Positions 1 to 9,925 of a stretch of DNA of 64,000 nucleotides are shown one piece after another. Each line of letters starts with the position of its first letter. Position 1 is the first letter of the stretch. The notes under the pieces are model-generated. The model ran no database searches, was not told the DNA's origin, and saw nothing but the letters and a program-made list of their open reading frames with translations. The DNA is taken from contig NZ_CP074371.1 of assembly GCF_018362975.1 (NCBI RefSeq), positions 7,130,001 through 7,194,000 on the forward strand, written 5' to 3'. A program made the position numbers and the translations under genes. Source of the DNA: Nocardia tengchongensis (GTDB taxonomy: Bacteria; Actinomycetota; Actinomycetes; Mycobacteriales; Mycobacteriaceae).

Positions 1-1
1 C

Positions 2-385
2 CGCACCATGATTCACCAGCACGCGCTACCGCTGCCCAGCTCCCAGGGCAATGTCCTGACCTCGGACGGCCGCTTCGTGGCCCGGGTCGACTTCTACTAC
101 GAGTCCGCGGGCGTGCTGTGCGAGTTCGACGGCCCCACCGAATACGGCCGCCTACTCGGCCCGGGGCAGGACTTCGCCACCACCGTCGGGCGCGAGCGCA
201 CCCGCGAAACCTACCTGCGCGCCTTGGGTTTCGAGGTGGTGCGCTGGACCTGGGACGACCTGATCCGAGATCGAGCCGCCCGCCGCCTGCGCGCCGCGTT
301 ATCACGCTCGCGCCCGCGGCCGGACGGCCACATCGAACCCGCGCCCGCCTTGCCGACCCGTCCGGCTCTGATCCACACGCTATGA
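2..385 (+). CDS. DUF559 endonuclease-like protein, C-terminal part (5' end outside window)
   Basis: The frame is open from the left edge, so only the C-terminal ~127 residues are present; the Met at position 8 is probably internal. The visible part carries the very-short-patch-repair-like nuclease core seen in DUF559 proteins: an ARVDFYY strand, the acidic CEFDGPTEYGR segment, then RERTRETYLRALGFEVVRWT, where the family usually reads 'D..R...L...G..v.R.t'. In actinobacteria this domain usually sits behind an AbiEi-type antitoxin N-terminal winged helix, as in the complete relative at 60957-61796. The biochemical function of such actinobacterial proteins is not established, and no toxin partner is visible to the right. 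Confidence 0.7.
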   Translation, partial: RTMIHQHALPLPSSQGNVLTSDGRFVARVDFYYESAGVLCEFDGPTEYGRLLGPGQDFATTVGRERTRETYLRALGFEVVRWTWDDLIRDRAARRLRAALSRSRPRPDGHIEPAPALPTRPALIHTL

Positions 386-475
386 GACGGCGGCGTGGCT
401 CGGAAATTCGCCGAGCCGGAATTCGGCCGTCCGCTGAGCCGTATGGGGTTGCGGCTCAGCGGGTGGCGGAGTCGG

Positions 476-967
476 TCAGGCCTTGGCCTGGCGTTCGGCG
501 ATGCGGGCCAGCAGGCGCTTGTTGACGACCGGGGGCAGCAGGTCGGCGATGTCGCCGCCGTAGGCCGCCACCTCCTTGACCAGGGAGCTGGAGACGAAGC
601 TGTAGGCGGGGTTGGTGGCGATGAAGTAGGTGTCGACACCGGTGAGCTTGCGGTTCATCTGCGCCATCTGCATCTCGTAGCCGAGGTCGGTGGCGTCGCG
701 CAGGCCCTTCACGATGGCCGTGATGCCCTGCTGCTTGGCGAAGTCCACCAGCAGTCCGCGCCAGGATTCGACGCGGACGTTGGGCAGGTGCGCGGTGACC
801 TCGCGAATCAGGTCCATGCGCTCCTCGACGGTGAACATCCCCTGCTTGTTGGGGTTCACCACGACGGTCACGACCACTTCGTCGAATTGCTCGGCAGCGC
901 GGGCGATCACATCGAGATGTCCGTTGGTCACCGGGTCGAACGACCCCGGGCACAGTGCTCCAGCCAT
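476..967 (-). CDS. coaD: Phosphopantetheine adenylyltransferase
   Basis: Catalyses the fourth step of coenzyme A synthesis: 4'-phosphopantetheine plus ATP gives dephospho-CoA and pyrophosphate, in the cytoplasm. The 163-residue length is normal for bacterial CoaD. The N-terminus has [12 protein letters not shown], the nucleotidyltransferase motif with TxGH in place of HxGH. Further on lie [17 protein letters not shown] (substrate pocket) and [12 protein letters not shown], the C-terminal ISST-like signature. The start is the ATG at 967, where the protein begins directly with the first beta strand ([12 protein letters not shown]). In mycobacteria this gene is near rsmD and pyc; here a phosphoesterase, a sigma factor and an SDR gene lie between. 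Confidence 0.97.
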   Translation of the reverse strand: MAGALCPGSFDPVTNGHLDVIARAAEQFDEVVVTVVVNPNKQGMFTVEERMDLIREVTAHLPNVRVESWRGLLVDFAKQQGITAIVKGLRDATDLGYEMQMAQMNRKLTGVDTYFIATNPAYSFVSSSLVKEVAAYGGDIADLLPPVVNKRLLARIAERQAKA

Positions 968-1169
968 GGCCGCACGCTACCGCATCCCGGGGTACGATCC
1001 GCCCGCGCCCCAAACCTCACAAATCGGGCATGCCTGGTCAGCTATGGTTTTGCAACCCAGCAACTGCTTGCTCGCCGTTAGTGAACTGTTCGGTTTGCTC
1101 CCATTGATCGTTTGCGAACTCAATTGCGAAGCTGCATCGGCAATCTCGCTCGTTACAGAAAGCAGTGAT

Positions 1170-2372
1170 ATGTCAAGCGCATCGTTGGGTCGGAAGATCG
1201 CAGTCACCGTGGCTGCGACCGTTAGTGCGTTCAGCGGCCTGGTAGGCGCGACCGCGCATGCCGATCCGGGCCATGGCCAGGGTGCGGCTCCGGAGCACGT
1301 TTTCTACATCATGATGGAGAACCAGGGCGACGACGACATCCTCGGCAACACCGCCGATGCGCCGTTCATCAACCAGCTGGCCAACGACTACGGCGTGTCG
1401 ACCGGGTTCCACGGCGTGACCCACCCGAGCCTGCCCAACTACCTGTCGATGTTCTCGGGCGACTTCCAGGGCATCTGGGACGACTGCAAAGCCGGCGCCG
1501 ACTCCAAGTGCGCCCCTGAGGAATTCGTCCCCGGTTCCGGCGACGGCACCTCCACCGCCGCGCTGACCCCGGAGCAGTTCGCCAGCGCGAGCGCCAAGCC
1601 GCACCTGTTCGGCGGCAAGAACCTGGTCGACCAGCTCGAGGGCAAGGGCAAGTCCTGGAAGGCCTACATGGGCGGCATGCCCTCGGCCGGATTCCAGGGC
1701 GAGTTCGCGCCCGGTGACGTCAACGGCACCATGGTCAAGCTGTACGCGCAGAAGCACAACCCGTTCATGTACTTCTCCGACGTCAACTCCCCCGGCAACG
1801 CCCGCCTGCAGAAGGTGGTGCCGTTCGAGAACAACTTCGACGCCGACCTGAAGAGCGGCAACGTGCCGAACTTCACCTGGATCAGCCCGGACCAGTGCTC
1901 GGACATGCACGGCATCTCGCACGCCGCCGCCACCCTGATCAACAAGCCGAACTGCGAGGAACCGGCCTCCGGTGTGGCGCACGGTCCGATCCACACGGGT
2001 GACGACTACCTGAAGGACACCGTCACCAAGATCATGAACTCGGACACCTGGAAGAATTCTCGGTCCAGCATCGTGATCGCGTGGGACGAGAACGACTACT
2101 CCGGCTTCAGCGGCGGCCCGGGTAGCCCGGTCGGCGCCAACGGCACCGTGCTCGGCGGCGGCGACGCCCCGCTGCTGGTGATCAACTCCGACAAGGTGCA
2201 CAAGGAGAAGGGCGAGAAGGGCAAGCCCGAGGCGCACCACAAGGTTTCCACCGACGTCACCGACCACTACTCGGTGCTGTCGGCCATCGAGCAGCTGTGG
2301 GACCTGGGCTGCCTGGCCAACACCTGCGAGCACAAGGCCCCCGAATCGCTGCGGGACCTGTTCGAGAACTGA
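1170..2372 (+). CDS. Secreted phosphoesterase (PF04185-type acid phosphatase / phospholipase C-like)
   Basis: A 400-residue exported protein. The start at 1170 gives a clean Sec signal peptide: MSSASLGRK, a hydrophobic run through SAFSGLVGA, and a likely cleavage after TAHA before DPGHG. Mature features fit the phosphoesterase superfamily: HVFYIMMENQGDDDILG near the start (metal-binding Asp and the nucleophile-adjacent MENQ), HPSLPNYLSMFSG, the central NFTWISPDQCSDMHG and the late IVIAWDENDYSG metal-site strand. Six or more cysteines suggest extracellular disulfides. The substrate is unknown; relatives include acid phosphatases and phospholipase C enzymes. It is separated by ~200 bp from divergent coaD and ends at a strong hairpin. 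Confidence 0.85.
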   Translation: MSSASLGRKIAVTVAATVSAFSGLVGATAHADPGHGQGAAPEHVFYIMMENQGDDDILGNTADAPFINQLANDYGVSTGFHGVTHPSLPNYLSMFSGDFQGIWDDCKAGADSKCAPEEFVPGSGDGTSTAALTPEQFASASAKPHLFGGKNLVDQLEGKGKSWKAYMGGMPSAGFQGEFAPGDVNGTMVKLYAQKHNPFMYFSDVNSPGNARLQKVVPFENNFDADLKSGNVPNFTWISPDQCSDMHGISHAAATLINKPNCEEPASGVAHGPIHTGDDYLKDTVTKIMNSDTWKNSRSSIVIAWDENDYSGFSGGPGSPVGANGTVLGGGDAPLLVINSDKVHKEKGEKGKPEAHHKVSTDVTDHYSVLSAIEQLWDLGCLANTCEHKAPESLRDLFEN

Positions 2373-2391
2373 CCTCCGCATAGTGCGCAAG

Positions 2392-2418
2392 CTGCCCGCC
2401 GGTTCGACCGGCGGGCAG
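2392..2418. terminator. Bidirectional hairpin between phosphoesterase and sigma factor genes
   Basis: A perfect 11-bp stem (CTGCCCGCCGG, loop TTCGA, CCGGCGGGCAG) lies between the two convergent genes, 20 bp after the phosphoesterase stop and 28 bp from the sigma factor stop. There is no clear U-tract, as is common in actinobacteria. Confidence 0.7.
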
Positions 2419-2445
2419 TTCGCGTTCGGTACCTGCCGTCCCGGT

Positions 2446-3620
2446 TCAGGTTTCCACCGCGACCGCGAAGCCGAAGGCCGGGACCAGGGATGGGTCGTTG
2501 AAGGCGGTGATGCGGGCGACCTTCGAGCCGATCAGCGTCAGGACGTGGATGCCGTACGCCTCGTAGCGGTGTTCGGCCGCGCGCTTGTAGACGACGAAGG
2601 CGGGCTGGCCGTTCGCCCGGACCGGGGTCATCCGCCACTGGCCCGGATTCAGGATGCGGGCGGTAAGGAAGCCCAGCACCGCGTCGCGACCGGTGAACCA
2701 GGTTGGGGTGGGCGGCATTTCCATTTCGACGTCGGCCCGCAGCAGTGCGACCAGGGCGGCGTGGTCGGCGCTGGTGAAGGCGGTGACGTAGTCGTCGAGC
2801 AGGCGGCGCTGCACCAGCTCGTCCGGCTCGGCCAGATCGGTCTCCACCGGGCCGGCCTGGGCCAGCCGGGATCTCGCCCGGCGCAGGGCGCTGTCCACGG
2901 CGGTCGGGGTGGTGTCGAGGATGGCGGCGACCTCGGTGGAGCGGAACGCGAGCACGTCGCGCAGGGTGAGTACGGCGCGCTGGCGGGCGGCAGAAGTTGC
3001 AGTGCCGCAAGGAAAGCCAGCCGGACGCCGGTGCGGCCCGCCACGATGGCGGCCGGGTCGTCGAAGCCGAACCGGGCGTCGGGTGCGGGTTGCAGCCAGG
3101 GCACCGTGGGTTCGCGGGCGGCGACGGCCACCCGGTGATCGTCCTCGGGCGCGCCCAGCCCGGACGGCAACGGCCTGCGGGCCCGGCCCTCCAACGCGGT
3201 CAAACACGCCATGGTGGCGATCTTGTACAGCCAGTTCCGCAGCGACGAACGCCCCTCGAACCCGCCGAATCCCCGCCACGCCCGCAGATAGGTCTCCTGC
3301 ACCAGATCCTCGGCATCGTGGATGGACCCCAGCATCCGATAGCAGTGCGCGAGCAACTCCGGACGGAATCGCTCAGTGAGACCGGCGAATTCGCGCTGCG
3401 AATGACGCTCGCCGACAGCGGACCACCCGGTCTCAGCGGCCAGCTCGGCCCCAGAGGGCAGCTCGGCCTCGGCGGGCACCTTGGTCTCAGCAGGCAGCTT
3501 GGTCTCGGGAGGCCGCTGAGTGCCGGGCGGCCCCTCGATGTCGTGTGCCCGTTCGGTGTCGTGCGGCTGTTCGGTGTCGGAGGGCATGGCCGATACTCCC
3601 GCGGGTGCGCCGGTTGTCAT
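2446..3620 (-). CDS. ECF sigma factor with C-terminal SnoaL-like domain (SigG/SigJ type), frameshifted
   Basis: RNA polymerase sigma factor. After a ~70-residue low-complexity leader rich in Glu, Thr and Pro, region 2 reads [15 protein letters not shown] then [15 protein letters not shown]. Region 4 follows as [20 protein letters not shown] with [14 protein letters not shown], and then a SnoaL-like domain that ends at FGFAVAVET. The two halves lie in different frames. The switch is near 2984-2991, where the minus strand reads CTGCCGCCCGCCAG and the family expects one more G before CCCGCC (LLPARQRAVL). Repairing it gives 391 residues. Two in-frame ATGs (3620 and 3587) and weaker downstream codons leave the start uncertain. 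The SDR gene lies 12 bp upstream on the same strand, so the pair is probably one operon. Confidence 0.8.
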
Positions 3621-3632
3621 GGTTGCGTCACC

Positions 3633-4376
3633 TCAGCCGATCTGCCGTAGCCCGGCGCCGCTCACCAAGTATTCCGCCGCGCTGTCCGGATCTCCGGCAA
3701 GTTCGACGACGGCCTTGCCGACCTGGTCGGGTGTGAGCACCGGTCCCATGCCCGCGACGTAGGCGTCGACATCGATTCCTTCCCGGGCGGCGTAGCCGGC
3801 GACCGCGTCCGCGCCGAGCCCGGTGGCCGGTGTCAGTCGGGGCAGCAACGCCACGAACCGGATGCCGAGGCCGGCTCGCTGTGATTCGTCGGCCGCGTAG
3901 GTGCGCAGGAACCGGATGGTCGCCTTGGCGCCCGCGTATCCCCCGCTGAGCGGCGACCCGTTGAGCGCGGCCCCGCTGGACATGGCGATCACCGCGCTGC
4001 CCGGCGGCATGGGCGCCCGCAGCGCGGCCCCGATCCACACGAACGCCTGTTTGGTGTCGGTCTCCCAGTTGCGCCCGAACGTCTCCCAGCTCTGTTCGTG
4101 CACTGGGGCCATCGGCGGTCGCGCCCCGGCGTTGAGGACCAGCAGGTCCGGCCGGTAGTCGCGAATCACCTGTTCGGCCACCGTGTCCTCGGTGGCGTCC
4201 GCGGCGAGCGGCACGAACCGTTCCCCGAGTTCTGCCCGCAGCTCCCGCAGCGCCTGTTCGTCCCGTGCCACTCCGACGACCCGGTCGCCCGAGGCGACGA
4301 GCGCCGCGGCGATGGCCCGCCCGAACCCGCGGCTCGCTCCGGTGACCACCGCGGTCCGATTCGACTCCGACATCAC
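3633..4376 (-). CDS. SDR-family NAD(P)-dependent oxidoreductase
   Basis: Classical short-chain dehydrogenase of 247 residues. The N-terminal cofactor loop is VTGASRGFGRAIA (TGxxxGxG), followed by DATEDTV and the LVLNAGARPP strand (NAG motif). The catalytic region reads AVIAMSSGAALNG with the Tyr and Lys in GGYAGAKATI, giving a complete Ser-Tyr-x3-Lys triad. It is a Rossmann enzyme of the cytoplasm; the substrate cannot be told. It is followed 12 bp later by a SnoaL-type ECF sigma factor. ECF41-type sigma genes are known to sit beside oxidoreductases or carboxymuconolactone decarboxylases, so it may be a target or partner of that regulator. Confidence 0.88.
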   Translation of the reverse strand: MMSESNRTAVVTGASRGFGRAIAAALVASGDRVVGVARDEQALRELRAELGERFVPLAADATEDTVAEQVIRDYRPDLLVLNAGARPPMAPVHEQSWETFGRNWETDTKQAFVWIGAALRAPMPPGSAVIAMSSGAALNGSPLSGGYAGAKATIRFLRTYAADESQRAGLGIRFVALLPRLTPATGLGADAVAGYAAREGIDVDAYVAGMGPVLTPDQVGKAVVELAGDPDSAAEYLVSGAGLRQIG

Positions 4377-4441
4377 GCACTCCCAACTTCGGTCTGAACC
4401 TGTCAGGAATGAAGACTGTCGGGAGCCGCGAAATCCGTCGG

Positions 4442-5002
4442 CTATCGGCCCTCGAATTCGGCGAGGTCGATCCGGGTCTCGCCGTAGGTGCGGGACTCGA
4501 GTGGGGAGAAGCCGTCGGGCCAGGTCACTTCGGGTGAGCGGATGGAGCGTTCGACGACGATCAACGCCTCGTCGTGCAGCCAGCCGTGGTCGGCGAGGGC
4601 GCGCAGGTCGGACTGGACTTCGGCGACGTCGAGGTCGTAGGGCGGGTCGGAGAAGACCAGGTCGTAGCGTTCGGGGGCGGCGCCGGACAGGACGCTGGTG
4701 ACGGTGTTCTGGCGGAGTTCCGCGCCCGGGAGGCCGAGGTCGCCGATATTGCCGCGGATGATGGCGGCGGCTTTGCGGTCGGCTTCGATCAGCAGGGCGT
4801 GGGAGGCGCCGCGGGACAGCGCCTCCAGGGCCAGGGCCCCCGAACCCGCGTAGAGGTCGAGGACGTGCAGGCCGTCGAAATCCATGCGGGCGTGCAGGAG
4901 GCTGAACAGCGCCTCGCGCACGCGGTCGGAGGTGGGGCGGGTGCCCGCCGGGGGGACGCGTAGGCGTCGGCCCCCGGCGGTACCTGCCACGATGCGGGTC
5001 AT
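4442..5002 (-). CDS. rsmD: 16S rRNA (guanine(966)-N2)-methyltransferase RsmD
   Basis: Methylates G966 of 16S rRNA (E. coli numbering) during 30S assembly using S-adenosylmethionine. The 186-residue protein starts at the ATG at 5002, giving MTRIVAGTAGGRRL, the typical RsmD N-terminus. Motifs visible are RPTSDRVREALFSLL, the SAM-binding LDLYAGSGALALEAL, and catalytic FSDPPYDLD (D/NPPY). The start codon overlaps the stop of pyc in an ATGA junction (4999-5002), implying translational coupling. Upstream in-frame extension into pyc is spurious. Confidence 0.95.
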   Translation of the reverse strand: MTRIVAGTAGGRRLRVPPAGTRPTSDRVREALFSLLHARMDFDGLHVLDLYAGSGALALEALSRGASHALLIEADRKAAAIIRGNIGDLGLPGAELRQNTVTSVLSGAAPERYDLVFSDPPYDLDVAEVQSDLRALADHGWLHDEALIVVERSIRSPEVTWPDGFSPLESRTYGETRIDLAEFEGR

Positions 5003-8000
5003 TCGGCGGCGGCCTCGTTGAGGTTCACGTCGACGAGCAGGTCGCCGCCTTCGACCTGTTGGACCTTGGCGATGGCGACGCGGCGGACGATGCCGCCGCG
5101 CGGGGCGGTGATGGCGGCTTCCATCTTCATGGCCTCGATGGTGCCGATGGTGTCGCCGGCGGCCACCGAATCGCCTTCGGAGACAGCGAGAGTGACCACA
5201 CCGGCGAACGGGGCCGCGATGTGCCCGGCGTTGGTCTTGTCGGCCTTCTCCGCCGTCGGGACCTCGCTGGCGATGGAGCGGTCGCGCACCTGGATGGGGC
5301 GCAGCTGCCCGTTGAGGATGCACATGACCGAGCGCATGCCGCGCTCGTCGGGCTCGGAGATGGCTTCGAGGCCGATCAGCAGGGTGACGCCCTTGTCCAG
5401 CTGGACGTGGTGTTCCTCGTCGTGGCGCAGGCCGTAGAAGAACTGGTTGGCCGAGAGCCCGGTGGTGTCGCCGAACTTCTCGCGGTGGGCAAGAAATTCG
5501 GCGGTGGGGCCGGGGAACAGCAGCCGGTTGAGGGTGGCGCGGCGTTCGGCGGAGGTGCCGTTCAGTCCGGCCTCGTCGGCGACGGTGAGCTGGGTTTCCG
5601 GCTTGGCGGGGCCGCGGCCTTCCAGGGCACGGCTGCGGAACGGCTCGGGCCAGCCGCCGGCCGGGGTGCCGAGTTCGCCGCGCAGGAAGCCGATCACCGA
5701 GTCCGGGATGTCGTAGCGGGCCGGGTCGGCGGCGAAGTCGTCGACGTCGACGCCGGAGCCGACCAGCGCCAGCGCCAGGTCACCGACCACCTTGGAGGAC
5801 GGGGTGACCTTGACCAGGCGGCCCAGCATCCGGTCCGCCGCCGCGTATTTCGCCTCGACCTGCTCGAACTGGTCGCCGAGGCCCAGGGCGATGGCCTGCT
5901 GGCGCAGGTTCGACAGCTGACCGCCGGGGATCTCGTGGTGGTAGACGCGGCCGGTCGGGCCCGGCAGCCCGGACTCGAAGGGCGCGTACACCTTGCGCAG
6001 CGCCTCCCAGTACGGCTCCAGGTCGCACACGTTCTGCAGGTTCAGACCGGTGTCGTAGGGCGAATTCGCCGTCGCGGCGACGATGGCCGAGAGTGCGGGC
6101 TGAGAAGTGGTGCCCGCCATGGGCGCCGACGCGCCATCGACGGCGTCGGCACCGGCCTGCCAAGCAGCGAAGTAGGTCGCGAGCTGGCCGCCGGGGGTGT
6201 CGTGGGTGTGCACGTGCACTGGCAAGTCGAACTCCCGCCGCAGGGCGGTGACCAGGGTGGCCGCGGCGGGGAGCGCGCAGCAGTCCGGCCATGTCCTTGA
6301 TGCCGATGACGTGCGCCCCGGCCTCGACGATCTGCTCGGCGAGCTTGAGGTAGTAGTCGAGGGTGTAGAGGTCCTCGTTCGGGTTGGACAGGTCGCCGGT
6401 GTAGGACAGCGCGACTTCGGCCAGGGCGGTGCCGGTTTCGCGGACGGCGTCGATGGCCGGGCGCATCTGGTCGACGTTGTTGAGCGCGTCGAAGATGCGG
6501 AAGATGTCGATGCCGGTGGCGGTCGCCTCGGAAACGAAAGCGCGCGTGACCTTTTCGGGGTACGGCGTGTAACCGACGGTGTTGCGGCCGCGCAGCAGCA
6601 TCTGCAGGTTGATGTTGGGCACCGCTTCGCGCAGCGCGGCGAGGCGCTCCCACGGGTCCTCGAACAGGAACCGCAGCGCCACGTCATAGGTTGCGCCGCC
6701 CCAGCATTCGATGGACAGCAGTTCCGGGGTCATGCGCGCCACGTGCCCCGCCACGTCGAGCAGGCCGTTGGTGCGGACACGGGTGGCGAGCAGCGACTGG
6801 TGCGCGTCGCGGAAGGTGGTGTCGGTGACGGCCACTCCTTCGCGGTTGCGCAGCCACTGCGAGAAGCCTTCCGGGCCGAGCTCGAGCAACCGCTGCCGCG
6901 AGCCCGGGGGCGGCGGCACGGTCAGGTCGATCGCGGGCAGCTTGTCGTGCGGGTACACCTTGGTCGGCCGCGAGCCGTGCGGCTTGTTCACGGTGACGTC
7001 GGCCAGGTAGTTGAGGATCTTGGTGCCGCGGTCGGCGGAGCTCTTCAGGGTGAGCAGCTGCGGCCGCTCGTCGATGAAGGAGGTGGTGACCTTGCCGGCC
7101 CGGAAGTCCGGGTCGTCGAGCACCGCCATCAGGAACGGGATGTTGGTCGTCACGCCACGGATGCGGAATTCGGCGACCGCACGGCGGGCGCGCGCGACCG
7201 CGGTGTCGAAGTCGCGGCCGCGGCAGGTGAGCTTGACCAGCATGGAGTCGAAGTAGGCGCCGACCTCCGCGCCGACGTTCGCGCCACCGTCGAGGCGCAC
7301 GCCCGCGCCGCCCGGGGAGCGGTACCCGGTGATGCGGCCGGTGTCGGGCCGGAAGCCGTTGGCCGGGTCCTCGGTGGTGATGCGGCACTGCAGGGCGGCG
7401 CCGCGAATGTGGATGGCGTCCTGGCTCAGGCCCAGATCCGCGAGGCTCTCCCCCGCCGCGATCCGCAGCTGCGACTGCACCAGGTCGACGTCGGTGATCT
7501 CCTCGGTGACCGTGTGCTCGACCTGGATGCGCGGGTTCATCTCGATGAACACGTGGTTGCCGCGCTCGTCGAGCAGGAATTCCACGGTGCCGGCGCAGGA
7601 GTAGCCGATCTGCTTGGCGAAGGCCACGGCGTCGGCGCAAATGCGGTCGCGCAGTGCGGGATCCAGGTTCGGGGCGGGCGCGAGCTCGATCACCTTCTGG
7701 TGGCGGCGCTGCAGCGAACAGTCGCGCTCGTAGAGGTGGATCACATTGCCGTGCTGGTCGGCCAGGATCTGCACCTCGATGTGGCGCGGGTTGACCACGG
7801 CCTGCTCGAGGAACACGGTCGCGTCACCGAAGGCGGATTCGGCCTCACGCGCGGCGGCCTCGATGGATTCGCGCAGCTGCGCGGGATCGGCGACCCGGCG
7901 CATGCCGCGCCCGCCGCCACCGGCGACGGCCTTGACGAAGATCGGGAACTCCATCGACTCCGAGGCTGCCATCAGCGCGTCCACGTCGGCGGACGGCTCG

Positions 8001-8404
8001 CTCGAGCGCAGCACCGGCAGGCCGGCGGCCTTGGCGGCGGCGATGGCGCGGGCCTTGTTACCGGTCAGTTCGAGCACCGAGGCGGCGGGGCCGATGAAGG
8101 TGATGCCTTCGCGGGCGCAGGCGGCGGCCAGGTCCGGGTTCTCCGAGAGGAAGCCGTACCCGGGGTAGATGGCATCGGCGCCCGCGCTCTTGGCGGCCTC
8201 GATGATTCCCTCGACCGACAGGTACGCCCGCACGGGGTGGCCGGGCTCACCGATCTGGTACGCCTCGTCGGCCTTGAGCCGGTGCACGGAGTTGCGGTCC
8301 TCGTACGGAAAAACCGCGACGGTACCGATGCCGAGTTCGTAGGCCGCGCGGAAGGCGCGAATGGCGATCTCGCCGCGGTTGGCGACCAGGACTTTGGAGA
8401 ACAT
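4999..8404 (-). CDS. pyc: Pyruvate carboxylase, with a single-base frameshift
   Basis: Biotin enzyme that carboxylates pyruvate to oxaloacetate, refilling the TCA cycle. Domains in order: biotin carboxylase from MFSKVLVANRGEIAIRAF (residues 1-450; ATP-grasp loop KAVAGGGGRGM; QVEHTVTEEITD), carboxyltransferase (~530-830; TDTTFRDAHQSLLATR, GIKDMAGLL, HVHTHDTPGGQL) and a C-terminal biotinyl domain with EAMKMEA. The frame breaks at 6268-6271: the minus strand has CCCC after GCT where CCC is needed to join GIKDMAGLLRAP to AAATLVTALRREF. Removing one base gives exactly 1134 residues, the normal length, so an assembly error is likely. A 321-bp gap separates it from the divergent lipoprotein gene. 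Confidence 0.95.
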
Positions 8405-8725
8405 GCGTAGAAGGTACCTGCCCCGGGATACGGAATAGGCATCGAAGTCCCGATCGGTGCAATCTTCACAGCATGGACTGTTCGGTTGCGAATTTGTGTT
8501 AATCACCGCGATACATGCCTGCCGGTGAGGGTTACGGGGCTCCGACCACGGAATTCGCCGCCCTGTTAAGCAACACGGCTCCGCGACGCGCCGCGGCGGC
8601 CGCGCGGACCGAGACATCGCGGTGCCCGGATCGCCGCCCGATCGTGTCCGAGACCACACCGCCCGCGGCCGAAGATGCGCGAGAAGTCTTGGGCGACGGT
8701 AAAATCCGGCGAGGAGGAGGGGACG
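8405..8725. other. 321-bp divergent intergenic region, pyc / lipoprotein operon
   Basis: No convincing gene. It should hold the pyc promoter (left, minus strand) and the promoter of the DUF7373-type operon (right). The part next to pyc (8440-8510) is less GC-rich, as actinobacterial promoters often are. The right end has a strong GAGGAGGAGG ribosome-binding site (8711-8720) ahead of the GTG at 8726. Confidence 0.5.
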
Positions 8726-9925
8726 GTGAGAGTTTTCGCGTCACGGGGGCTGCCGCTGCTGTTCCTCACGGTCGCGCTCGTCGCCGTGGCGGGCTGCGCG
8801 ACCAGCGTCGCGGGCCATCCGGTCCGGCAGCCGACCGATCCGGCGAGTCTCCAGGTCGGCAACTACCAGACCACGCCGCGAGTGGTGGGAAACGCCAAGA
8901 CCGGCAAGCAATCCCGGATCCGGGAATCCCAGCGGCTGTCGGATTACGTGGCGCTGCCGTTCGAGGCCGACCGCGACTACGCCTTCGAATGCTCCGGCGA
9001 TGTCCGCCCGCACGTGGTCACCAACCACAAGGGCCTGGGCGACATCCTGATCAACGACACCTTCGACGAGGTCGCCCATGATCTGCGCGGCGGCTGGGTG
9101 GACACCTGGTGCACCGGTGCCGAGACCGAGGAGAAGCACCGCAGACTCAGCATCGCGGTACTGGAGTTGCCGGACCCGGACCGGGCCGCGGCGGTCAGCC
9201 CCACCCTCGAACACGACGACTCCACCTACAACAACGGCAACCAGCCGGTCTCGCTGCCGAAATACCCTGCGAGCAAGGCACATTGGCGTCCCACCGTGGC
9301 CTCGATCGGCTCCTGGACCGTGCACGACCGCTACGTCGTGTACATCAAGATCGTCGACGAACTGGCCGCCGCCCCCGACCTGGCCGACCTGACCGGACGC
9401 ACCGAACGCATGCTCGACGTGGCGCTGCCGCTGCTCGACAAGTTCCAGCCCACGCCGGCCGACAAGTTCGAGCACATTCCGCTCGACCCGGACGGCATCC
9501 TCGGTCGCACCCTGCCCACGAATCCCGAACTGCCGCTGCGCCCGGACCCGGACGGGGTGTACACCGGCCGCGGCGCCTTGCAGAGCCTCGACAGCGCGGA
9601 CCTGGACTTTCTGACCATCGGCGATGTCGACCTGATCGGCTACGGCGACGCGCTGGTGTTCCACAGTCGCACCGGCCGCGCCGCCCGCGCGCTGTGGGAC
9701 AAGTGGAATCCGGCTCAGAACTCCCCCGACAAGAATCGGAGCATCGACCCGCCGCCGGGCTTCCCCGGCGACGTCGGCTGCTTCGCGGATCTGGCGAACG
9801 GGCAGGTCATGTTCCACCAGTGCACGTTCCACGTGGACAAGTACAACGTGCAGGTCGGTGCGCGCAATGTGGCGGAGCTGTATCAGAAGACGGCCGCCGA
9901 GTACGTGCTGGTGACGAGCCGGTGA
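8726..9925 (+). CDS. DUF7373-type lipoprotein, first of three paralogues
   Basis: A 399-residue predicted lipoprotein. The GTG at 8726 is preceded by GAGGAGGAGG and yields a short basic start, a hydrophobic stretch and the lipobox VAVAGC, so it is likely lipidated and anchored outside the membrane. The mature part begins VGNYQTTPRVVGNAKTG and has the paired features of the family: an early DYVALPFEADRD block, a middle HRRLSIAVLELPD block, and a later PDGILGRTLPTN motif. It overlaps the next gene by GTGA (9922-9925). I recognise it as the Nocardia-type DUF7373 lipoprotein family from memory; no function is known. The three paralogues and the downstream kinase suggest an envelope role. Confidence 0.8.
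   Translation: MRVFASRGLPLLFLTVALVAVAGCATSVAGHPVRQPTDPASLQVGNYQTTPRVVGNAKTGKQSRIRESQRLSDYVALPFEADRDYAFECSGDVRPHVVTNHKGLGDILINDTFDEVAHDLRGGWVDTWCTGAETEEKHRRLSIAVLELPDPDRAAAVSPTLEHDDSTYNNGNQPVSLPKYPASKAHWRPTVASIGSWTVHDRYVVYIKIVDELAAAPDLADLTGRTERMLDVALPLLDKFQPTPADKFEHIPLDPDGILGRTLPTNPELPLRPDPDGVYTGRGALQSLDSADLDFLTIGDVDLIGYGDALVFHSRTGRAARALWDKWNPAQNSPDKNRSIDPPPGFPGDVGCFADLANGQVMFHQCTFHVDKYNVQVGARNVAELYQKTAAEYVLVTSR

Noticed and set aside
1173..2390. A 405-codon minus-strand frame over the phosphoesterase
   Set aside because: Val/Gly/His-rich shadow; the sense protein has a signal peptide and conserved motifs.
4098..4701. Arg-rich plus-strand frames over the SDR/rsmD junction
   Set aside because: No start signals or recognisable domains; shadow of minus-strand genes.
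6197..8410. A 737-codon open frame on the plus strand inside pyc
   Set aside because: It is the antisense of the biotin carboxylase domain; the minus strand shows all PYC motifs, and long antisense frames are expected at this GC.
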